A DNA stretch of 64,000 bases from Mucilaginibacter flavus (GCF_030409315.1 NZ_JAUFPS010000024.1:219135-283134); one strand, 5' to 3'; counted from the first letter of the stretch, positions 25,767 through 34,923 are shown. Notes: a model not told the origin generated them from the sequence alone. Translations and numbers: made by a program.

Positions 25767-26492
25767 ATGAAAAACTTGAAAACAACAATGGTGATGTTAT
25801 TCATAACATCGGGACTGGGTTTAGGATTGTACTCTTGTAAAAAAGATGCAGCCGCAACAAGCACCCCTGTTACTGTAACCGAGGCAGATGCTGCCGAACT
25901 GGCCACCGACGCCATAACCCCTACAACAGGCGGGTTTGCCTTGCAGGTAAACAGTTCGGTAAGTATCTATAAAAATGTAGCCTTAAGCTGTGGGGGAAAA
26001 AAAGACTCTACCATTAGTAAAACAAGCGCCAGCGGCGCAACACCAGCCTATAGCTACAACTTAAGCTGGGATTACATGCTTACCTGCGCGGGGATAGTAC
26101 CAAGCCAGCTAACGTTTAACTTTACAGGCAGCAGCACTTTTGACGGCCCACGAATGTCGTCAGATGATAAAAGCACCGGCGGCTTTGTACTTACCAATTT
26201 GCAGCCTACAGCATCAACATATACCTTAAGCTCAACTTATGTACGTAACGGTACGCAAACTTCAAAAATAGCCCGTAAATACACTTTTACAAGTAATTTA
26301 AGCATAACATCAAACAATGTGCTTGTTGATAAAACTACCTTGAAAATAGTATCTGGTACGGCGGCCGTTACTTTAACAGGCACTTCATCATCGGGCAAAA
26401 GCTTTAGCTTTAACGGCACCATTACCTTCCAGGGTAATAACAAAGCCAACCTGGTTTTAATTAGCGGCGCAAGCTATGCCATTAGCTGGTAA
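25767..26492 (+). CDS. Hypothetical lipoprotein with beta-rich domain
   Basis: 241 aa. Signal peptide MKNLKTTMVMLFITSGLGLGLYSCKK with a lipobox-like LYSC, then a Thr/Ser-rich protein of alternating strands (ALQVNSSVSIYKNVALSCGG; LTFNFTGSSTFDGPRMSSDDK; AVTLTGTSSSGKSFSFNGTITF). No catalytic motif or known family recognised. Probably attached to the outer membrane. Followed 24 bases later by the small exported protein gene, so the two may be co-transcribed. Confidence 0.7.
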   Translation: MKNLKTTMVMLFITSGLGLGLYSCKKDAAATSTPVTVTEADAAELATDAITPTTGGFALQVNSSVSIYKNVALSCGGKKDSTISKTSASGATPAYSYNLSWDYMLTCAGIVPSQLTFNFTGSSTFDGPRMSSDDKSTGGFVLTNLQPTASTYTLSSTYVRNGTQTSKIARKYTFTSNLSITSNNVLVDKTTLKIVSGTAAVTLTGTSSSGKSFSFNGTITFQGNNKANLVLISGASYAISW

Positions 26493-26516
26493 ACTGCATT
26501 TTAGTAAAACATTCCA

Positions 26517-26930
26517 ATGATGAAAAAGCCAAACAATCTATTTAAAACCTGCGTAAGGGTTTGTTTAATGCTGATGATCTGCCTGACTACTGGTTCGGCA
26601 TTTGCCCAGGGTACAGGGCCCGATCTTAAAAACTCCACGCCCGAGGACAGGGCAAAATTCCAAACCGGCACCATGGTTACCAAACTGAAGTTGGATAGCA
26701 CACAGGCTGATAAGGTGAGGGCAATCAACTTAAATTACGCTTATAAATTTCAGTCGGTATTGAAAAGCGACGACGGCAGGTTTAGCAAGGTAAGGCAGAT
26801 TATGAAACTACAGGAGGCTAAAGACCAGGAGCTAAAACCCGTATTTACCGAGGCTCAGTTTAAACAATACCAGGATATTGAACAGGCCATGAAAAACCAA
26901 CTGATGCAAAGAGCAAAAAAAGCAAATTGA
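26517..26930 (+). CDS. Small exported helical protein (Spy/CpxP- or DUF4890-like)
   Basis: 137 aa. Signal peptide ending GSAFAQ (about residue 31), then an all-helical mature part rich in Lys, Asp and Gln: RAKFQTGTMVTKLKLDSTQADKVRAINLNYAYKFQ ... LKPVFTEAQFKQYQDIEQAMKNQLMQR. The LKLDSTQADKVRAI and FTEAQFKQY pattern resembles Bacteroidota DUF4890-type and LTxxQ-type periplasmic proteins. Possibly a periplasmic chaperone or sensor; function is not known. It follows the lipoprotein gene. Confidence 0.68.
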   Translation: MMKKPNNLFKTCVRVCLMLMICLTTGSAFAQGTGPDLKNSTPEDRAKFQTGTMVTKLKLDSTQADKVRAINLNYAYKFQSVLKSDDGRFSKVRQIMKLQEAKDQELKPVFTEAQFKQYQDIEQAMKNQLMQRAKKAN

Positions 26931-27057
26931 TTTCGGATTAACTCCGTTGAAGGCTCCGCCGTTTCGGATGTTCGATTTCGGATTTAGAATTTTGAATAGC
27001 GCCCGGGTTATAGCAAATTTATGAGCCGGGCGCGTTCCGTTTTTTATTTAGAGAGTT

Positions 27058-28140
27058 ATGAAAAAGATAGTCCTGATATTACTGTTGGTTGCAGCAAGTA
27101 CGCTCACCTCTCACGCCCAACACAATTTTGAAAAAGTTGACCAATGGCTATCTGCCAATGTAGAGCAAATGGGCGGTCGGGTAATTTTAGTGGTGTATAA
27201 AGATGGCAAGGTGATATATACCGGCAGTAAAACGGATATGACGATGAAGCAAAAATTCGTCACCAAAATGATTGCCCGCAAAATGGGCAAAACGCCAAAC
27301 ACCGATGCCTTTACGCCAACATCTAAAATACCGGTAGCCAGTTGCAGCAAATGGTTTAGCGCCGCCCTTGTCATGACTTTTGTTGATGAGGGCAAGTTAA
27401 AGCTTGATGATACCGTTGGTAAATATCTGCCTGTGCTTTCAAAAAGCGGCAAGGGTGGTATTACTATAGCCGAATGTTTATCGCACCGCACTGGCATCAG
27501 AGCGCCCGATTTGAAGGAGAGTTTACAGGAAATGCGGCAGATGAACAGCATGGATGAAGCCATTCAAAACATAGCCGATATGCCGATGGAAGGCAAACCA
27601 GGCACTGTGTTCAGGTACAGCAACACCGGTTTGCAAATTGCCGGTGCCATCATCGAAAAAATAAGCGGTAAAAGCTTTGAAACACTTTTTGCCGAACGTA
27701 TTGCCCAACCGTTAAACATGTCAAATTCCGATTTTGGCAAAGGACCGGTAGCATTACCGGCGGGCGGCGCATACAGCACCCCTAACGACTATTTGAATTT
27801 CCTGGTGATGATCCTTAACAAGGGCACCTTTAACGCCAAGCGCATTTTAAGCGAAAAAAGCATTAACGAAATGCAAATTGACCGTATTACGGCCAATGTT
27901 AAAATAGCCTACTCCCCTGCCGAAGCCGGCAATGCCGGTTATGGTTTTGGCGAATGGGTGCTAAAAGTTCCGGGAACGAATAAAACATTTTTTATCAGTA
28001 GTCCGGGTTTATTTGGCAGCTTTCCGTGGGTGAACAACGATAAGCATTACGCCGCTTTTATGATGACATTTTACCTGAATAACGATGGCAGGAATAAACG
28101 GTATTATGAATTGAATGAGTTGGTGAATGAGGCGTTGTGA
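27058..28140 (+). CDS. Serine hydrolase of the beta-lactamase/class C family
   Basis: 360 aa. Signal peptide ending SHA at residue 20. The SxxK motif is S95-C-S-K98 in PVASCSKWFSAAL and the YxN motif is Y187-S-N189 in FRYSNTG, so the catalytic Ser, Lys and Tyr are present; PAGGAYSTPNDYLNF follows. Related proteins include esterases, D-aminopeptidases and penicillin-binding proteins as well as AmpC; resistance cannot be inferred. Periplasmic. Stands alone, behind a short gap with a GC-rich stretch (27000-27035). Confidence 0.9.
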   Translation: MKKIVLILLLVAASTLTSHAQHNFEKVDQWLSANVEQMGGRVILVVYKDGKVIYTGSKTDMTMKQKFVTKMIARKMGKTPNTDAFTPTSKIPVASCSKWFSAALVMTFVDEGKLKLDDTVGKYLPVLSKSGKGGITIAECLSHRTGIRAPDLKESLQEMRQMNSMDEAIQNIADMPMEGKPGTVFRYSNTGLQIAGAIIEKISGKSFETLFAERIAQPLNMSNSDFGKGPVALPAGGAYSTPNDYLNFLVMILNKGTFNAKRILSEKSINEMQIDRITANVKIAYSPAEAGNAGYGFGEWVLKVPGTNKTFFISSPGLFGSFPWVNNDKHYAAFMMTFYLNNDGRNKRYYELNELVNEAL

Positions 28141-28408
28141 TTAGTATAGTTTGTTGAATAAACCAATAAAAACATTACTTTTTTAAATCGTCATCATCAG
28201 AACCGCCTTATTCCAGTTTCTGCATAGGCTTCGAAAACTTATTATAACTAAATAATATTCAATATTTTACAAGAGAAACCGACCCTATCAATCAGAACAT
28301 TAAGTACAATTTTACGAGATTTTAACTTGTGAGGCTAATAACATCTGCCTTTAGAAAGGGGCGGCTTACATCGTGATTTTTTTATTATTTATCTATCTTA
28401 GCCGTCGA
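28141..28408. other. AT-rich leader before the acyltransferase gene
   Basis: A 268-base gap. I see no open frame, hairpin or repeat family in it. The DNA is clearly richer in A/T than the serine hydrolase gene, like the acyltransferase gene that follows. Confidence 0.4.
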
Positions 28409-29521
28409 ATGAAAAAAATACACTACCCAAACCTCAATTTTGTTAGATCACTTGCGGCTCTCATCGTTGTATTTCATCATACCGAGCAACTTAAATCACT
28501 TCACGGTTTACCGAATCATTGGGGGTACCCACCAGTTGTATTAGTTGGAAAATTAAGTGTCGATCTGTTTTTTTCATTGAGTGGCTTCCTAATCACATCT
28601 TTAATATTAGCAGAAAAAGAAAGCTTCAAAAGAGTAGATATCAAGAAATTTTTAATGCGTAGGGTATTGAAAATTTGGCCTTTATATTATTTAATATTTG
28701 TAATTGCCATATTAATTAACTTTTACATCCCGGCACTTCGGTTAAATAGCACCTTTATTTCACCCCAGGGAAGTTTTATCGAAAATATATTTTTGTATAT
28801 CGCTTTCTTACCCCATGTTCAGATCTATTTTATTGGCCCAATACTGTATTGCGCCCAGGCTTGGTCAATAGGCATTGAAGAGTATTTTTATCTTTTTTGG
28901 CCTTTTGTAGTTAACCGTCTAAAATTTAAAGGCTTGATGATTTTTATCATCGGCTTTGTTATTGTATACCTTATAGCTGTAGCTGGGGTAAAACATTTAT
29001 ACATTACTAAATACCACACCAACGTTTTTTGGAGCGAACTAAATGATTTCATGCGCGATGGCTTAAAGTTTGATTGCTTGCTAATCGGAGGTTTCTTTGC
29101 TATACTAAATATCAAATTTGATTTAAAAAAATATCTTACCAATAAATTTTTCCAGGCATTTTTATACGTTTTAGAGATATTTTTAGTGTTTTACGACGTT
29201 GTTCCAAAAATGGTAATGTGGGAAGTACACGCCGGTATTTATGGCTTAATCATTTATAATCTTGTACATCCTGATACCAGCATAATCAATATGGAATATC
29301 CTATATTCAACTTTTTGGGTAAAATATCGTACGGGATTTACATGTACCACATAGTTGTGGTAAACGTACTGATTGTTTTATTAAATCATTTTCACGCAAT
29401 GTATCTGCTTTATCCACTTGTATATATAGGGGTTATTTGCTTAGCGTGGATATCATTTAATTATTATGAAAAGTACTTCCTTAATTTAAAAACGGCTTAT
29501 CAAAAATTCGCTACAGGTTGA
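28409..29521 (+). CDS. Acyltransferase family 3 membrane protein
   Basis: 370 aa starting at MKKIHYPNLNFVRSLAALIVVFHH; a start 36 bases upstream adds an unlikely hydrophobic leader. About ten membrane helices and the family marks NFVRSLAALIVVFHHTEQ (R and H), then DLFFSLSGFLI and WSIGIEEYFYLFWPF. OafA/ExoZ-type enzymes O-acetylate surface sugars using acetyl-CoA. The A/T content and codon choice differ from the neighbours, suggesting it may be a transferred single gene of the surface-polysaccharide type. It ends before a strong bidirectional hairpin. Confidence 0.92.
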   Translation: MKKIHYPNLNFVRSLAALIVVFHHTEQLKSLHGLPNHWGYPPVVLVGKLSVDLFFSLSGFLITSLILAEKESFKRVDIKKFLMRRVLKIWPLYYLIFVIAILINFYIPALRLNSTFISPQGSFIENIFLYIAFLPHVQIYFIGPILYCAQAWSIGIEEYFYLFWPFVVNRLKFKGLMIFIIGFVIVYLIAVAGVKHLYITKYHTNVFWSELNDFMRDGLKFDCLLIGGFFAILNIKFDLKKYLTNKFFQAFLYVLEIFLVFYDVVPKMVMWEVHAGIYGLIIYNLVHPDTSIINMEYPIFNFLGKISYGIYMYHIVVVNVLIVLLNHFHAMYLLYPLVYIGVICLAWISFNYYEKYFLNLKTAYQKFATG

Positions 29522-29651
29522 TCATCAAAAGGCAATTCACGCTATTACTCGCCTTGCAAGTGCAAAAAGTTTGATAAATACTTTTGCTTGACCACAAATA
29601 CATCGTTGCGTTTGTTTAACTAACAAAAAATTAATCCATTTTAATACTAAA

Positions 29652-29712
29652 AACAATAAAGCGAAAGCCTTACTGAGTTTTTAAAACTCAGTAAGGCTTT
29701 CGCTTTATTGTT
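29652..29712. terminator. Long near-perfect palindrome, bidirectional terminator
   Basis: AACAATAAAGCGAAAGCC and its reverse complement flank CTTACTGAG-TTTTTAAAA-CTCAGTAAG; the whole 61 bases form a nearly perfect hairpin between convergent genes, with T-runs on both sides. The CTTACTGAG core resembles that at 33681-33713. Confidence 0.75.
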
Positions 29713-29758
29713 TTGCCTTTAAAGGTTAAAAGGCAGTTGTCTAATTTATAAACTATTC

Positions 29759-31003
29759 TTAGTTTCTATCCGGTGCAAAAGCATCAATACCAATAGCCGT
29801 TTTATCGCCCGATACAATCTCCTGTACCAATAAACCTGTAGCCGCACCTAAGCCCAGACCCATCATCCCGTGGCCGGTAGCTATAACCAGGTTACTGAAT
29901 TTATTGCTACGACCTATATAAGGCAAACCATCGGCAGACGAAGGACGGAAACCAAACCAGATATCTTTTTCAGTTGGTACCGCCGGTTTTAAACCAGGGA
30001 AGTATTTAGGTACCGATTCAACAATGCCCTTTACCCGGTTCATATTAATGCGGCTGTTAATCTTATCCAGCTCCATAGTACCGCCGTAGCGTAAGCCACC
30101 ATTCATCGGGGTAATGGCTATACGGGCTTCGGCCAACAAAGCGGGGATCTCCATCGCTGGTACTTCTTGCTTCACGTTAAAGGAATATCCTTTACCAGGC
30201 ATCAGCAAAATCTTTATGCCTAATAACTTCCCAATAGCCGGCGACCATGAGCCACCTGCCACAATATATTCATCGGCAGTAAATTTTTCGTTGTGCGATA
30301 ACACAGTGCTTACTTTACCACCGGTAGTTTCAATTTTAGTTACCTCTTTATTGGTCACCAGGTTTACGCCGGCGCCTTTCAGGTATTTTAAAAAGGCAGC
30401 CATCAGTTTATTGGGCGATAAGTGCGCATCGCAACGGTAATGTACCGCGCCTAATACATCAAGCTCCAAATTGGGCTGTAATGCCTTACATTCTGACGGG
30501 CTAAGCACTGCCATATCCAAACCCAACTCCCGCCCTTTTTCAGCCATGTGGGCTTCTTCTTCACCTGCCTTTTCGGTTTTGTAAAACATCAGGATGCCTT
30601 TTTCTACCAGGTCGAAATCAAAGCCGGATTGCTTGCTTAAATCTTCGTAAAGTTTTTTGCTGAGCAAGGATAGTTCGGTTAAGGGCGTGGCCGATCTTTC
30701 AACATGACCGGCGTTTGCTTTCTGCAAAAATTTCAATCCCCAGGAAATCAACTGCGGATTCAAGGATGGTTTAACATAAAACGGACTTTTACTGTTAAAC
30801 ATCCACTTAATTCCCTGCGACACCATACCCGGCGTAGCCAGTGGAATAAAATGACTTGGCACAATCATACCGGCATTGCCGTATGAACAGCTATCGGTCA
30901 TATCTCCCTTATCCAAAACCGTTACCTGGTGCCCGGCCTTGTGCAAATAGTAAGCCGAGCTTAAACCAACTATACCACCACCTATGATCAGTACTTTTGA
31001 CAT
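29759..31003 (-). CDS. FAD-dependent D-amino acid/hydroxyproline dehydrogenase (DadA-like)
   Basis: 414 aa from MSKVLIIGGG; an in-frame start 24 bases upstream only adds MALSSKIK. The dinucleotide-binding loop IIGGGIVGLSSAYYLHKAGHQVTVLDKG is at residues 4-32. Other family marks are SYGNAGMI (about 46-53), IVAGGSWSPAIGKLL and the C-terminal FGFRPSSADGLPYIGRS with GHGMMGLGLG. It probably oxidises cis-4-hydroxy-D-proline to the pyrroline intermediate, since it lies next to a hydroxyproline epimerase and a DapA-family lyase, all on the same strand. Direct electron acceptor unknown. Confidence 0.86.
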   Translation of the reverse strand: MSKVLIIGGGIVGLSSAYYLHKAGHQVTVLDKGDMTDSCSYGNAGMIVPSHFIPLATPGMVSQGIKWMFNSKSPFYVKPSLNPQLISWGLKFLQKANAGHVERSATPLTELSLLSKKLYEDLSKQSGFDFDLVEKGILMFYKTEKAGEEEAHMAEKGRELGLDMAVLSPSECKALQPNLELDVLGAVHYRCDAHLSPNKLMAAFLKYLKGAGVNLVTNKEVTKIETTGGKVSTVLSHNEKFTADEYIVAGGSWSPAIGKLLGIKILLMPGKGYSFNVKQEVPAMEIPALLAEARIAITPMNGGLRYGGTMELDKINSRINMNRVKGIVESVPKYFPGLKPAVPTEKDIWFGFRPSSADGLPYIGRSNKFSNLVIATGHGMMGLGLGAATGLLVQEIVSGDKTAIGIDAFAPDRN

Positions 31004-31047
31004 TTTTATTTTAGAGCTTAAAGCCAAAGGCTTAATTTATTTACCAA

Positions 31048-31144
31048 CCGTCATTGCGAGGAACGAAGCAATCCCAAACTATACAGGGCCGATTTACATG
31101 GCTTATCTGCTAATTGGGGATTGCTTCGTTCCTCGCAATGACGG
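31048..31144. repeat. REP-like palindrome, 'cgtcattgcgagg-acgaagcaatc' family, copy 1
   Basis: CCGTCATTGCGAGGAACGAA plus GCAATC on the left is matched by GATTGCTTCG plus TTCCTCGCAATGACGG on the right, with a 46-base loop. Two more copies lie at 50491-50580 and 58738-58834. Situated between the epimerase and dehydrogenase genes. Confidence 0.85.
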
Positions 31145-31169
31145 ATTATTTTATTTATTTCTGTAGCTA

Positions 31170-32171
31170 TTATATCACCTGAAAACCGTGCGCGTACGGA
31201 TCATCATCATCAATTTTGATGGTGTTGTAGCCGTAAACCTTGGCCCAGCCTTCTACACTTGGGATAATGGCATCTAATTCGCCTATCTTAACCTCTTCCT
31301 CTACCCTGCCGGTAAATTTGCTGCCTATGATGCTTTCGTGGATAAAAGGCTCGCCAACTTTAAGCTTGCCTTTGGCATGCCATTGCGCCATACGTGCCGA
31401 TGTGCCGGTACCGCAAGGTGATCTGTCAATCGCTTTATCGCCATAAAAAACAGCGTTGCGGGCGGTTGATGTTTCATCTAACACTGCGCCAGCCCAAAGG
31501 ATGTGGGTGCAGGTGTTAATGGTAGGATCTTGAGGGTGTACAAACTGGTATTTTTCGTTGATGCGTTTGCGCAAAACCTGGCTCCATGCAATCAGCTGTC
31601 CGGCAGTGTAGTTTTCAATACCGCCAAAGTTTGGCTGCGGATCAACAATAGCATAGTAGTTACCACCGTATGATACATCGATGGTTAAAGTGCCCAGATC
31701 AGGACATTCCACTTCCAGATTGGTAGCTGCAAGATAAGCGGCTACGTTTTTCAACTTAACCGAGGTAACTTTTTTACCTTCCTGCTTATATTCAATCAGT
31801 ACTAAACCGGCCGGTGCTTCCATGCGCACAATGCCTGGTACTTTAGGCTGAATTAATCCTTCTTCAATAGCTATGGTGATGGTACCAATAGTACCATGGC
31901 CACACATGGGCAAACAGCCGCTGGTTTCAATAAATAAAACTGCCACATCATTAGCCGGGTCATGAGGGGGGTACAATATACTGCCCGACATCATATCATG
32001 CCCGCGGGGCTCAAACATCAGGCCGGTACGTATCCAGTCGTACTCTTTTAAAAAGTGCTGACGTTTCTGGCTCATGTTATCGCCCTTAAGCGTGGGGCCA
32101 CCGCCGGCAACCAATCGCACAGGATTGCCACAGGTATGGGCATCTACACAAAAAAAAGTTTTACTACTCAT
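31170..32171 (-). CDS. 4-hydroxyproline 2-epimerase (proline racemase family)
   Basis: 333 aa. Both catalytic cysteines are present: C90 in PMCGHGTIGT and C253 in DRSPCGTGTSARMA. The Cys/Cys pair fits an epimerase; trans-3-hydroxyproline dehydratases have Thr at the second site. It interconverts trans-4-hydroxy-L-proline and cis-4-hydroxy-D-proline by a two-base mechanism without cofactor. Middle of a three-gene hydroxyproline set on the minus strand, following the DapA-family gene by 64 bases. Confidence 0.93.
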   Translation of the reverse strand: MSSKTFFCVDAHTCGNPVRLVAGGGPTLKGDNMSQKRQHFLKEYDWIRTGLMFEPRGHDMMSGSILYPPHDPANDVAVLFIETSGCLPMCGHGTIGTITIAIEEGLIQPKVPGIVRMEAPAGLVLIEYKQEGKKVTSVKLKNVAAYLAATNLEVECPDLGTLTIDVSYGGNYYAIVDPQPNFGGIENYTAGQLIAWSQVLRKRINEKYQFVHPQDPTINTCTHILWAGAVLDETSTARNAVFYGDKAIDRSPCGTGTSARMAQWHAKGKLKVGEPFIHESIIGSKFTGRVEEEVKIGELDAIIPSVEGWAKVYGYNTIKIDDDDPYAHGFQVI

Positions 32172-32235
32172 ATATAAGCTAAAAGCTTAAGGCGCAAGGC
32201 CAAAAGCTTTGATTTTATTTATAGATATTGTGATT

Positions 32236-33177
32236 TTATTGAGCCTCAACTTCGGCCAGTTTTCCCCAGCTGCCAGCAGGCAATTCAGGGCGAACAGCAA
32301 TCGCATCGTTAATGATTTTTAATACTTTGGTACGCTCTTCGCCAATTAAAGGCAAACGTGGGGCACGTACGTTTTCGGTACCAATGCCGTTGGCCACCTC
32401 GGCCAGTTTAATGTACTGAACTAATTTAGCGTGAATATCCAATTCCAATACCGGTAAAAACCAACGGTAAATGGTTAATGCTTCGGCAATTCTGCCGGCT
32501 TTTACCAAACGGAAAATAGCAACGGTTTCTTTAGGGAAGGCGTCAACCAAACCGGCAACCCAACCATCGGCACCCATCACCAAACTTTCCATAGCCAGGG
32601 GATCAACACCTGTTAAGATAGCGAAACGGTTACCAAAACGGTTAATCATTTTAGTAACGTTTGATACATTACGGGTTGATTCTTTTACAGCCTGAATGTT
32701 ATCATAAACCGATAGTTTTTCAAACATATCCAGCGTAACCTCAATTTTATAATCAACCGGGTTGTTGTATATCATAATTGGCAGTTTGGTGCTTTCGGCA
32801 ACCGCGCCAATAAAGGCCAAAGTTTCACGCTCTTCGCTGTTGTAGCGCATTGGCGGCAACAACATTAAAGCATCGGCACCGGTATCAAACGCCCTTTGGG
32901 CACAAGCAACAGCAGCTTTGGTAGTTTGCTCGGCAATGTTAAGTATTACAGGTACTTTGCCGGCTACAAAGTCAATAGTGTGTTTTAATAATGCAAACTT
33001 CTCATCATCGCTCAGCACGCTGGCTTCGCCTAATGATCCGCCCAAAATGAAACCATCAACACCAGCTTCCAGCTGCGCGTTCAGGTTTACATCAAATGCA
33101 TCAAAATCCAGTTCGTCATTATCGGTGAACTTGGTGGTTACCGCAGGGAATACGCCTTTCCAGTCAAAAGTTATCAT
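32236..33177 (-). CDS. DapA-family aldolase/lyase, probable 1-pyrroline-4-hydroxy-2-carboxylate deaminase
   Basis: A 313-aa (beta/alpha)8 barrel of the dihydrodipicolinate synthase superfamily. The Schiff-base Lys165 is in QAVKESTRNV and Tyr137 in IMIYNNPVDY, and the GGSLGEASVLSDDE loop lies near residues 46-59. Position directly upstream of an epimerase and DadA-like dehydrogenase suggests it deaminates the pyrroline intermediate to 2-oxoglutarate semialdehyde; a role in lysine synthesis is less likely here. First gene of the set; TAATTTTG (minus strand, 33194-33201) is a candidate -7 box. Confidence 0.85.
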   Translation of the reverse strand: MITFDWKGVFPAVTTKFTDNDELDFDAFDVNLNAQLEAGVDGFILGGSLGEASVLSDDEKFALLKHTIDFVAGKVPVILNIAEQTTKAAVACAQRAFDTGADALMLLPPMRYNSEERETLAFIGAVAESTKLPIMIYNNPVDYKIEVTLDMFEKLSVYDNIQAVKESTRNVSNVTKMINRFGNRFAILTGVDPLAMESLVMGADGWVAGLVDAFPKETVAIFRLVKAGRIAEALTIYRWFLPVLELDIHAKLVQYIKLAEVANGIGTENVRAPRLPLIGEERTKVLKIINDAIAVRPELPAGSWGKLAEVEAQ

Positions 33178-33759
33178 TGTATCTATTTTTTAACAAAATT
33201 AAGGTTGTAGATAGTTATTATTCATTTACAATTTAACAATCATTAGCCGGATTTTAACTTCATTTATCTTTTTTTGTTAAAAAAAGTAGACTAAGGTAAG
33301 TTTTTGGGTTAAGATATGGTTAAGGGAGGGTTGTCTGAAGGAGGAAATTATTGAATTATTGAATTATTGAATTATTCTTTTTTTCGAAGTCTTTATTCCT
33401 TTATCCAAAAATCTTTTGTCCAAAAGTCCAAAAGTCTTAAAGTCCTTTCTCCAATAATGGCGTTGCCTGCGGCCGGGCTGTATGCTCATACAGCGCACAA
33501 GGCCTTAGGCGCAAGGCAGGTATCCGCTGCCATCCCTAACGCGATTGTCTGAATCAGAATTTTCAGAATTTGAGAATTAGCAGAATAGGGATATTATGAG
33601 TCCGTGATCCTTGGACTTGTGAAATTAGAACGCGCAATGGGCACGCAGAAATTTATGCCGAATTAGATGTCGTAAAAGCCAGACTTACGAAGTTTTAAAA
33701 ACTTCGTAAGTCTTCTCATTTTTCAAAAAGTCTTAACTCTTGATTCTTGACTCTTGATT
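33178..33759. other. Intergenic stretch with simple repeats between the DapA-family and LacI genes
   Basis: Contains the leader of the DapA-family gene, a run of TTATTGAATTATTGAATTA (33350-33374), several variants of 'aaaagtccaaaagtc' (33400-33450), a CTGTATG-CT-CATACAG dyad (33479-33494), and a 33-base palindrome near 33681 (listed). Near the right end 'cttgattcttgactcttgatt' echoes 500-525. No gene is credible. Confidence 0.5.
33681..33713. terminator. Palindromic hairpin downstream of lacI-type gene
   Basis: AGACTTACGAAGTT and AACTTCGTAAGTCT form a 14-base perfect stem with a short A/T loop. It lies 47 bases past the stop codon of the LacI-family gene, with a T-run on the plus side (CTCATTTTTC). 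It belongs to the same structural family as 29652-29712. Confidence 0.6.
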
Positions 33760-34782
33760 CTATCCCTTCAAAGATGAATTCCTTATCCTCAAATCGGTTT
33801 TAAGTACAATAGATTGTGGTTTGGCAGATGATGAGCGGTCATTAAGTTTCTCTAACAATACGGTGATCACATTATCGGCTATGGCTTCAACCGGTTGAGC
33901 GATGGCTGTTACCGGGGGCGAGTGCAATTTAAATACATCATAATCATCAAAAGAAATTACGGCAACATCGGTAGGCGCTTTTTTGCCTAACTCGTTCAGT
34001 ACTTTTAAGCCGCAGGTACCAATATGGTTGGTACCGAACAATATAGCATCTATATCCGGGTTTGCTTTAACAAAGTCGCGAAGGGGAGCCATAATTTGCT
34101 CTTCATCCTGGTTAAAGGGGATTTCTTTAATGATAGGAGGCTTAAAACCATTGCTTATTATGGCATCGCGATAACCTTTTACTCTATCCATCATTTGGGT
34201 TTGATGGGATGCAAAGGTTACAAAGGCTATATTTTTAAAACCCTGATCCATTAAATGCTTTGTAGCGTTATAGGTACTGAAAAGATTGTCGACCTCAATA
34301 AAATCGGTTTTAACGCCAGGCAGGTGCCTGTCAAACAATACCACCGGCATGCCATCTTTGATCAGCGATTGAATATCTTCTTCAATCCCTTCTGGTGGTG
34401 CCATAATGTAGCCATCCACGTGCCTGTCGCGAAACATGCCTATCAGGTCCTTGGTTTTATTGGTATCATTATCGGTACTGCAATAAATGATCTTGTAACC
34501 ATTTACATAAGCCCGATCTTCTATCAGGCGTGCAATGCTGGCGAAGAATGGGTTCGAGATATCCTCTACCATCAAACCAATGGTATTTGATTTGCCGGTG
34601 CGTAAGCTTTTGGCCAACGAGTTTGGTTTGTAGCCAACCTCGGCTACATGTTTCATTACACGTTCAACAAGATCATTACTGATCCTTTTTTCCTGGGCGC
34701 GCCCGTTAAGGATAAATGATATAGTAGTTTTTGATACGTTTAGCTCGTTGGCGATGTCAACAATTGATAGTTTCTTCTTCAC
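33760..34782 (-). CDS. LacI family transcriptional regulator
   Basis: 340 aa. HTH at residues 4-25 (LSIVDIANELNVSKTTISFILNG), hinge helix YKPNSLAKSLRTG, then a sugar-binding domain of the ribose-binding type (GLMVEDISNPFFASIARLIEDRAY; DRHLPGVKTDFIEVDN; ISFDDYDVFKLHSPPVTAIAQP). It is last in the LacI-MFS-GH92-GH2 cluster, divergent from nothing. Candidate operators TTAATCGATTTA and TAAATCGGTTAA sit 68-100 bases upstream, so autoregulation is plausible, and similar sites precede the transporter and GH92 genes. Confidence 0.93.
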   Translation of the reverse strand: MKKKLSIVDIANELNVSKTTISFILNGRAQEKRISNDLVERVMKHVAEVGYKPNSLAKSLRTGKSNTIGLMVEDISNPFFASIARLIEDRAYVNGYKIIYCSTDNDTNKTKDLIGMFRDRHVDGYIMAPPEGIEEDIQSLIKDGMPVVLFDRHLPGVKTDFIEVDNLFSTYNATKHLMDQGFKNIAFVTFASHQTQMMDRVKGYRDAIISNGFKPPIIKEIPFNQDEEQIMAPLRDFVKANPDIDAILFGTNHIGTCGLKVLNELGKKAPTDVAVISFDDYDVFKLHSPPVTAIAQPVEAIADNVITVLLEKLNDRSSSAKPQSIVLKTDLRIRNSSLKG

Positions 34783-34849
34783 CCCTTTTATATATTGGTT
34801 ATTTCAAATATAGGGCAATATAAGGAGATTGTAAACACAGCATCACCAG

Positions 34850-34882
34850 TTAATCGATTTATTTTAATACTAAATCGGTTAA
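34850..34882 (-). promoter_or_regulatory. Two candidate LacI-type operators upstream of lacI-family gene
   Basis: Sites TTAATCGATTTA (34850-34861) and TAAATCGGTTAA (34871-34882); the second, reverse complemented, differs from the first at one base. Centre-to-centre spacing is 21 bases, two helical turns. Related sites lie at 36227-36260 and 39072-39083. Confidence 0.55.
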
Positions 34883-34923
34883 CTATAAATATGATGCTGA
34901 GAATGTATCCTGTAGCGGGAAAG

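Noticed and set aside
27058..28140. AmpC beta-lactamase
   Set aside because: The SxxK and YxN motifs are shared with many esterases and peptidases; lactam resistance is not supported.
33367..33552. 61-codon open frame before the LacI gene
   Set aside because: Encoded by low-complexity and repeat DNA, no conserved motif.
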